This document shows positions 57,041-64,000 of a DNA stretch of 64,000 nucleotides, piece by piece. The stretch lies in contig CAJNDT010004591.1 in the NCBI GenBank assembly GCA_905221615.1, forward strand, positions 124,001-188,000, in the 5' to 3' direction. Each line of letters opens with the position of its first letter. Within the stretch, counting starts at the first letter, position 1. This DNA comes from Symbiodinium sp. CCMP2592 (lineage: Eukaryota > Sar > Dinophyceae > Suessiales > Symbiodiniaceae). Both the position numbers and the translations under genes were made by a program. Under the pieces are notes generated by a model that was not told where the DNA came from, did no database searches, and saw nothing but the letters and a program-made list of their open reading frames with translations.

Positions 57041-58199
57041 GGCCTCACCCTAGCCCTCAGCCTCGAGTTTTGGGGTTTTGGTTTCAGGGCTTGGGGTCGA
57101 CGGCTCTGGAGCTTAGTGGCGAGGCTGTAGGGGTGCAGTATCGAGGCTTAAATAATTTCCATAATCGTTCCTTAGGTTCTTTATCATGTTTATACTATAA
57201 AGGAGCCCAAGACTCTTTTCGAATTTATTCAGGCGCCTACAGTGGGTGTTTGGGTTTCGGGGATCGAGTGACCTTGAAGACTTCCGCATTTGAAAGATCC
57301 GAGGCCTGGCGTTTCGAGCGTTGGTGTTGGGAATTGGGGTTTAGGGTTTAGGATTCAGGGATTCAGGGTTGGGGTGTAGGGTTTTTGTGGGGTTTAAGAT
57401 GTAAGGTTTAAGGTTTAGGGCTCAGGGAGCTGTGGAAAGGCAGGGCTGAAGCCGGAGATATCGTTTTGCTGTGACATCTGTGAGTGGGCAGGCTGTCAGA
57501 GACATTGGCGATCGTGTGTTTGCATTACTTACTCCTCTTTCTGTGTGTGTGTGTGTGTGGGGCAGTGGGGAAAGTAGTTTGAGGGTTTAGGGTCGAGTTT
57601 TCGTGAGTCCTGTCCGTGTTGCGGCCATCTAGCGTTCCTTTGACCAACCCAAAGCTTACCGAAGCCCTAAACCTTAACCCCTAGAGCCCTGATCCCTAAA
57701 GCCTATACCCGAAACCCCGAACCCTAGAGCCCAAAATGGGCTGCAAAGCGAGTCCAAACCACCAGCCTGTGAATATGCTGCAGGCAATTTTCCTTGCACG
57801 AACGTCGGGGGCCCCAGCAACTGGGGTGTTGAGGTTTAGAGAGTTTGGGGTTTGGTAATTGCTGTTGAGGTTTGGGGCCTCTAAATCCGGACTTGGAAGA
57901 TACCCTAAACCCAAGACATTAAGCCCAAAACCCTAAACCCGAAACCTGAAACCCTTAGCTCATGCAGGTGGAAAAAGGTGCTGACAAAAAAAACCCTAAA
58001 CCCTAAACCCTGATCCTTAGACCCTGAAGTGCCCGGCTTCAGCGCGGGAAGTTCCACTCCTGAAAGGGAGCTCAAGGCAGTGAGCTCTGGCTGCCGGGCC
58101 GGTGCCCTTAATGGGGACCCCCACCCTATAATGGGCTATATAATGGGTGTATAATAGCTATATTAAGGGTATATACTTAGGGGTCCTTATTGAGGGTCG

Positions 58200-58760
58200 G
58201 CCACCTCAGCGCCCAGAGACGGCGGAGCCGCGGCGGGCAGAAGCGCCGGAGTGGCATGCCACCCTTAAGAGGAGGTTCTCATGGGCCTTTCGGATCCTTT
58301 GGGTGCCAGCGAGGCCGGCGAGCAGCTTCGTACGGCAGCGAGGGCATGTGCTGAAGAGGTCATCTCTAAGTAGCTTCAGAGGAAGCGTCTCAAGTTGTAG
58401 AACACCCCCTCCTTGAAACCAACGTCGAAGCCCGAGGAGCGACCTATCGAACAGCAAGCTGTGGCTGTGGATGCCAGGCATGCTTTCGGACGTGAATGCG
58501 AGGCCAATGCCCGGCGAGAACCGGCAGGAAGCTGTCCCATATGACACTTAGTGCGATACCGGAGCTGCTTCCCGCATTAGGGGCCTGGCTGAGGGGCTCC
58601 AAAGCTCGCTCCTTCCACGTCCTGCGGTGTCTGGCGTATGCCTCTCGCCTTCTGTCAAAACTACAGCTGTTATTTTTAGTTTTTAAGTCGTCAGTACCCT
58701 CACGAGCAGAAGCCTCAGAAGAGTGTGAAACAAAGAGTTCGCATGACAACGAAAACGATG
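58200..58760. other. GC-rich, repeat-free block open on both strands
   Basis: Unlike its surroundings this block has no telomere-like or palindromic repeats and is open for 100+ codons on both strands (- strand 58206-58547 includes DDLFSTCPRCRTKL; + strand 58496-58900 is open into a TCA repeat). Neither product is recognised. It could be an exon, a small intronless gene or a retroelement fragment. Confidence 0.35.
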
Positions 58761-59648
58761 CAACGACGACATCATCGTTCTGGTACGCTCATCCTTATCA
58801 TCTTCATGAATGCCGGCAGCCGCCAGCAACAACATCCTCCTCCTCATCATCATCGTCACCATCATCGTCATGGTCGTCATTGTCATCGTCATCACCATGA
58901 TTCTCCTCCTGCTTTTCCTCCGCCTCCTCCTCCTCCTCCTCCTTCATCGTCAGAAAAAACATCATCAGCATCATCGTCGCCATCGCCACAACCTTTTCCA
59001 TCGCACCGGAGTCTCAGTGCGTAAGAAGCTGTATCGTGATGGAAGGCCATCAGGCCGAAAGCTCCCCAAACTCCAAACCCTACACCTTAAACCCTAAACC
59101 CTGCGCCTTAAACCGTAAACTCTACACCCCAAACCCTAAACTCTGCGCTCTAGACTTTACAGCCTACAGCCGAACCCCTAAACCCTAAACCTACTCTCCG
59201 CCCTGAGCTTCTCTCAGCCCTGAGCTCTTGAACTTTGCGTAAAGGATGTATGGACCCCACCTGGCACCGTGAGAGCTACCCTAACCTACAATAGTCGAGG
59301 CTTTTTGCTAGGGAATTACAAGCATCCATGTAGAAGTTATACAGTAGGGACCCTACAAAAAGGCTGGTTTTGGTAGGTTGAATAAGGTAGACCCCAAATT
59401 CTGACCCAAGCTTCGACGCTTCTCGGGTTTTTAGGGTTGGGGTTGAGGGCCAAGGGTTTCGCGTTTAGGATTTCGGTCTTACGGTTCAGGGTGTAAAATT
59501 AAATTCCTGTTGGGGGCTTAGGTTATGGATGTTTGACGGTGCTTAACATGTAGCTTTCCGCATCAGCATCAAATTATAAAGCTAGTCACAAGCAAAGAAC
59601 CGCTAACACCCCTTCGCGTACTTAAACGTTATAAGTTATAACTCCCAG

Positions 59649-59730
59649 ACTCTTAGTAGGGACTGGGGGAATGATGGTCCCTTATACTCCCTAACAGTAG
59701 CCCCCATACCCCATTCCTAAGAGCCGGGGG
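59649..59730. repeat. Family I palindrome
   Basis: GACTCTTAGTAGGGACTGGG ... CCCATTCCTAAGAGCCGGG. Confidence 0.65.
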
Positions 59731-59969
59731 AGATAGGCCCACGTTCGAGAAGGTGCCCTAAACCCTCAACCTCAAACCGGAAGCCCTAAATCCTAAGCCC
59801 TAAACCCCAAACCCTACACCCCAAATCCTTAGCCCATGGTCGGAATACGGAGCCAAAGAAGAAGCCCTAAGCCCAAGTTCGAGAAGGTGCAGCTTTCCGC
59901 AGTTTCAAATCGAAATGCAAACGCCGCGTCTTCTCGGGCTCGAGGTGGACCAGGCTCGTTCACTGTGCT

Positions 59970-60087
59970 TGGAAGATCATGGGACTTAGTAAGTAAGGTT
60001 ATGAGTACCTTAATTGGGGGATAGAAGCAATTTTACGCGTAGTTGCCTTGATTATAACCCTTGTTACTAAGTCCCAAGACCCTCGAA
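59970..60087. repeat. Family A2-like palindrome, diverged
   Basis: GATCATGGGACTTAGTAAG ... TTACTAAGTCCCAAGACCC. Confidence 0.6.
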
Positions 60088-60511
60088 GTGGGTTAAGGGC
60101 TTTGGGGCCTTCTTGTTTCGGAGGATTCAGGGTCTTGGCATTTGAGGGTTTGGGTCGATATGAATTATTATTACAGTTACCCTACTTAAACCCGTCGTCC
60201 TGATAACTACCCATGAACCTTCAAGTAGGAGTGCCAGGCACTGCCGACTGCTTTGCTTTCCTGTGGGACCTTGAGGAAACATATGGACTGCGCGTAGGCA
60301 CATTAGGTATTCTGCTCTTGCAGCGATTGAGCCCGCTGCAAAGTAGCGGCCTAAACCTTAAGCCCAAAACCTGAACCCCACACTTTCAGTTTTCAGTCCT
60401 AAACCCGAGACCATGTGGTCTGGGAAGCTGCCATATCTCTCCAGAGAATCCGACTCCCGCTGAATTACGGGCCTCCGTGCAGAAGCCCTCAGATCTTGAC
60501 GCTACGTAGGT

Positions 60512-60616
60512 GGGACTTTCCGAAAAGAGGGGACGCGAATATAGCACCCTAAATAGTAGGATCCTTATATATACTAAGGATCCCCAAACAAGTTAGCATA
60601 ATTTTCGGAAACTCCC
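60512..60616. repeat. Family C palindrome
   Basis: GGGACTTTCCGAAAAGAGGG ... TAATTTTCGGAAACTCCC. Confidence 0.8.
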
Positions 60617-62014
60617 ATGTCGGGCTTGCATAACTCGTAGAAATTACGCTTTTCTTAGGGCTCCCGAGTACTATGGTAGTATAGATGAATGGTTGAGGCC
60701 TCCAGATGAGAAGGATGCAGTTCTCTCTGACCCCTGGATACTAGGGAGTGCATGTCTCTATAGTCTTACTAACCCGCCCCAAAACCCTGTTCTAACAATG
60801 AAGGCCTAACAATGAAGGCCCCGATGTGATAGAACCCTTCCAGAAAAACCCTTGTAGAACCCTTCAACGGAACTTCAGTCTTTTCATAATTATGAATGGG
60901 ATCCTAAAAAGGCGGAACCCAACAAAACCTCTAAGGTTCCGTAAAATTTCCTAGAAACCCCTTAGAACCCATCCAATCAGGATCTATAAAAGAGCTCCTT
61001 CTTTTTGTCAGGAGCCAACCCACCTGAGGCATCCCCCCTGCCGCTTTTGGGGGTTTGTTCTGGGTTTGGGGTTCAGGGTTTATGCAGGGTTCAGGGTTTG
61101 GGGGTTGCTTCAGGGTTTAGGGTTCAGGGTTTAGGGTTGGTTCAGGGTTTAGGGTTCAGGGTTTAGGGTTGGTTCAGGGTTTAGGGTTCAGGGTTTACAT
61201 GGTGCACAGGGTTTCTGCTCGGGCTTAGGGTTCGGGGTTTACACAGGGTTTTCAGGGTTCCGTGACCCGAAACCCTATAACCGGGGTCCTAAAGCCCTAA
61301 ACCCTAAACTCTAAACCCTAATCCAATCAGGAGTGTGGCCTCGAGTTGGCCTCGAGTGGTTTTGGTGATTTCGGTGTGGAGCCCTTGTAGAGCTTTCGGG
61401 TGTTGAGTCTTTGAGTGGCCGCCGCCTTCGGTCCCTACGATTCGGCTTAATTTAGAAGCCTGGATAATTGCCAACCTCATTCCTTAGAGCCTTGGGGTTT
61501 CTTTCTTATGATGACCATACAAGAAAACTCCCGAACAAAAAGGCTGGCTCAATATGCCCGGGGATTTGTTCACTTTCCTCCGTTCAGCCCTCAAGCCTAG
61601 GTCAATGCAGGGCAGGGGCTCATCGGCCATACGCAGTCTGAACACCGGGAGCAATGGTTTTATCGTTGTATTGGGTGCATGTTTGCCTGTTTTCGCAGGG
61701 AGTGCTATTGGTTATTCTGTCACTCGAATAAGCCCCCTAAACTTTAGACCCTAAGCCCCCCCAATAAACCCTGAACGCTGATTTCGAGACCATAAACCTT
61801 ACGGAGGCTTTTGCATCGAGGCGAGATTTGGAGCCCTAGGTTGAAGGTCTGGGGATGTGCGCGCTAAGGTAGGCTTTGATGAAGAGAATCCGTTATGAAG
61901 GTTTTAAACACACTGACAAGACTGCATATATACACTCTTCGCACAACTGTTCTTGAAGGTCCGCATAGACCCACATAAAGCCCCACAACTCCCGGAGAAC
62001 AGAACTAGCGCCAG

Positions 62015-62089
62015 GTGACGGTGGTCTCCTGGAATGTACTCTGCCCACAGCTCTGCACCGAAACCATCTTCCCGCACTCCCGTCTGCAG
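62015..62089 (+). CDS. Exon of an endonuclease/exonuclease/phosphatase (CCR4/nocturnin-like) gene
   Basis: After the acceptor CGCCAG at 62014 comes VTVVSWNVLCPQLC then TETIFPHSRLQ, followed by a GT donor at 62090 (or a GC donor at 62086). The motif V-x-S-[WY]-N-V-L-C is the first strand of the EEP fold in CCR4-type deadenylases, nocturnin, angel and 2',5'-phosphodiesterases; its Asn binds the catalytic metal. The flanks are intronic (telomere-like repeats, palindromes). The remaining exons were not identified with certainty, so the exact subfamily cannot be given. Confidence 0.6.
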
Positions 62090-62253
62090 GTCGCTGGGCA
62101 TGGGGGGTTACGGTGCACTGGGTATCGGGACAATTTTAGAGCTCAAAATATCAACAATTGTGGGGACTGTTGAATTCGACACCTAGCAACGGGGTTTAGG
62201 ACTCTGCGGCTGGAGCATGCCTAGAGATCTGGAAGTTTGGAGTGATCCAATAT

Positions 62254-62349
62254 GGGAGTTTCCGAAAAGTCGGGGTACCTTATTTTGGGGGTCCTTATAA
62301 TTAGGATCCTACTATTTAGGGTACTATATTAGGGTCCCCTATTTTTGGA
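62254..62349. repeat. Family C palindrome
   Basis: GGGAGTTTCCGAAAAGTCGG ... GGGTCCCCTATTTTTGGAG; right terminus degraded. Confidence 0.7.
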
Positions 62350-62386
62350 GGTTTTGTCCTTTTCGCCTGTGGTTGAAGTTCATGTG

Positions 62387-62491
62387 GGTGGCTGTCAAAA
62401 TCATTGTACCTTTTTGGGTCCCTAATATAAGACGGCACCTACTATTTAGGGTACCCAAAACTAAAAGGGGACCTTAACTTGATCAACCACC
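62387..62491. mobile_element. MITE related to the 36-kb TIR transposon
   Basis: Ends GGTGGCTGTC and GATCAACCACC, interior ACCTACTATTTAGGGTACCC as in the other copies. CATGTG lies directly before it (62381-62386) and at 62493-62498. Confidence 0.75.
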
Positions 62492-62957
62492 CCATGTGGG
62501 TGACCTAGGCTTCTTCCCTCATTTAGGGTTCTGGGGTTTGGGGATTTAGGGTTCCCTAAACCCTAAACTCTATGAGTGCGTTCTGGGGATTAGGGGTGTG
62601 TGTTGCCTCTATGGGTGGTTGCCTTTTGGGGTTCTGGTTTTCGGGGTGTTCCTTGTGATTGTCCTCCGGAAAGTTTACGGCTAAAACCCTAAGCCCCAGT
62701 CCTCATCGCGTTTCTTAAGGTTCTCCCCCCACGGTATACCGCAACTCAATTTGTAGTCTACTTATCCAGGCCCCTCTGGTTTGTAGCATGATGCTGGTAT
62801 CTTTGCAACTAGACCCTACACCCTAACTCGGGCAAGTGGCCTTAGCTTCTCGCACATGGCCTTGGGTTTCGGGGTTCAGGGTTTAGGGTTCATAGCATTT
62901 AGGGTCTAGCAAGTCGTGACACCGTTCCTTAACGGCCTTCATTACGGTCATAGTACC

Positions 62958-63065
62958 GGAGGCCTCAAAAGGTGGGATGAAGGTGGGTAGGATGAAGGAT
63001 CCCTTATATAAGGACTCTTAATTGGGAATACCCCACCTATCATCCCACCTTTGGAGCCTTTTGAT
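62958..63065. repeat. Palindrome, single copy
   Basis: GAGGCCTCAAAAGGTGGGAT ... ATCCCACCTTTGGAGCCTTT. Confidence 0.65.
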
Positions 63066-63167
63066 AGTACAAGATGCTCCCAAGACCCGTTTGAATGACA
63101 AAGGCCCGTATCTCCTCTTTTTCAGGGCAGGGTTCGAGGCTCCCAGGAAACGGTCAGTTACCCATCT

Positions 63168-63205
63168 GGGAGTTTCCGAAAATAGGGGACCCTAATATGG
63201 TACTC
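63168..63205. repeat. Family C palindrome, left arm only
   Basis: GGGAGTTTCCGAAAATAGGG then breaks off after CCTAATATGGTACTC. Confidence 0.65.
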
Positions 63206-63527
63206 GTCTTCTCAGTCCATCAGCGGCTTGACTGAGGCCTAATGGTCGTGCTACTAAACCCTAAACCCTAAGCCCATACTTATCTCCACAAGGCATCTTA
63301 GAACCAACGAGCCGAGACTCGACGCGCAGAGCTCGCGACTCCTCCCACGGTTTGGGCTTTAGGGTTTGGGGTTTAGGGTTCTCTTGAATTTCGGGTTTTG
63401 AGGTTAAGAGTTTTGGGTTCAGGGTCTCGGGTTTTCGGGAGTTTGGGTTTCAAGGCTAAGGGTTTTGGGTTTATTTTAGGATATTTAGGGTATATAAGGG
63501 GTTTGTGAGTGTGGATCTGCCCATCAG

Positions 63528-63577
63528 GACTTGGACGACGACATCCGATGGGGCAGAGCTCAAGACCCAGAGATGCG
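63528..63577 (+). CDS. Candidate exon, unidentified gene (possibly the EEP gene)
   Basis: Acceptor CATCAG, then DLDDDIRWGRAQDPEM, then a GC donor candidate. Coding-like composition between repeat-filled flanks. It could be a downstream exon of the EEP gene at 62015, but no phase-confirmed link was found. Confidence 0.4.
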
Positions 63578-64000
63578 AGGCTTAGAACTAAGGTTAGAAG
63601 ATTTGCAAAAGCCTGAAACGAAACTTTCTAAACCCTAAACCCTTCAAGAAACTTTGCTAAATCCTAAACTCTAAACCCTTCAAAAAGCTTTAAACCCTAA
63701 GCCCTAAAGACTAAACCCTAAAGCTCTGACTTTCCGATGGAAGCTCTAAGTCCCAGCCCAGGGCTTCATATTCGGTTTTCGGTCTCCGGGAAGGGAGTTC
63801 GACAATCCATTACAGGGGCTTGAAAACTTGATGACCCGAAACCCTAAAGGTTTAGGGTTTAGGGTTTAAGGACCCTTAGCCCTAAACTCTAAGCCTAGCA
63901 ACCAACCAATCTACCCCAAACCCTAAACCCCAACCAAAAAAAGCCCCGAGCCCCCTCTCCAGTTTTCAGAGTTGCGACTATGGCACCACTATACCGTGAA

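Larger units (their letters stand above)
56461..62014. other. Repeat-rich interval, no confirmed gene
   Basis: Palindromes F (56667-56775), A (56854-57040), I (59649-59730), A2-like (59970-60087), A half-copy (60165-60228) and C (60512-60616); (TA)n and (GT)n runs; a TCATCA-rich tract (58780-58990); telomere-like arrays (57340-57420, 61060-61200). The GC-rich block 58200-58640 is described separately. Confidence 0.5.
62090..64000. other. Intronic or intergenic end of the window
   Basis: Holds family-C palindromes (62254-62349, 63168-63205 truncated), the TIR-MITE at 62387, a palindrome at 62958-63065 (CTCAAAAGGTGGGATGA and its inverse), and telomere-like repeats. One weak exon-like patch lies at 63280-63345. 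Confidence 0.5.

Overview
The window reads as nuclear DNA of a dinoflagellate alga (genus not determinable from this alone). Four things support this. (1) Every gene I could assemble lies on the + strand, as expected of unidirectional gene arrays. (2) Exons are tiny (22-130 bp, one first exon longer), and reading-frame continuity across them needs a mix of GT, GC and GA donors with acceptors mostly AG|G, the pattern described for Symbiodiniaceae and relatives. (3) Introns are saturated with degenerate plant-type telomere repeats (TTTAGGG/CCCTAAA). (4) A retroelement remnant carries an accessory 2OG-Fe(II) oxygenase and Cys/His-rich protein. Long-ORF searching sees almost none of the real coding content; the genes below were assembled by eye from short exons, checking reading frame and codon phase at each junction.

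Layout. About 2.12-6.07 kb holds the N-terminus of an ABCG-type half-transporter up to its Walker A loop. At 6.64-17.36 kb is a separate gene of about 20 exons for a roughly 750-residue protein with one Tudor-like segment; several of its introns are single palindromic transposable units (introner-like). At 17.48-20.55 kb is a 5'-truncated non-LTR retrotransposon tail, bounded on both sides by (CTA)n, encoding a ubiquitin-hydrolase-like C-terminus, a 2OG-Fe(II) oxygenase-like protein and a Cys/His-rich protein. From 21.94 to at least 44.24 kb, and probably to 48.34 kb, the ABCG transporter resumes just after Walker A and runs through Q-loop, signature, Walker B, H-loop and the membrane domain. 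One of its introns (35.4-37.4 kb) contains a 1.2-kb terminal-inverted-repeat DNA transposon. At 50.3-56.5 kb are exons of another, unidentified gene; at 62.0 kb is an exon of an endonuclease/exonuclease/phosphatase (CCR4/nocturnin-like) protein.

Repeats. At least ten families of about 80-130 bp near-perfect palindromes (named A to K here) are scattered through introns and intergenic DNA, many in several copies. Families A, B and K each form an entire or nearly entire intron at least once, with short direct repeats at the splice sites, which suggests continuing intron gain by MITE-like elements. No rRNA, tRNA, CRISPR or operon-type signals were seen. All exon boundaries are manual inferences from frame and splice dinucleotides and need transcript data.
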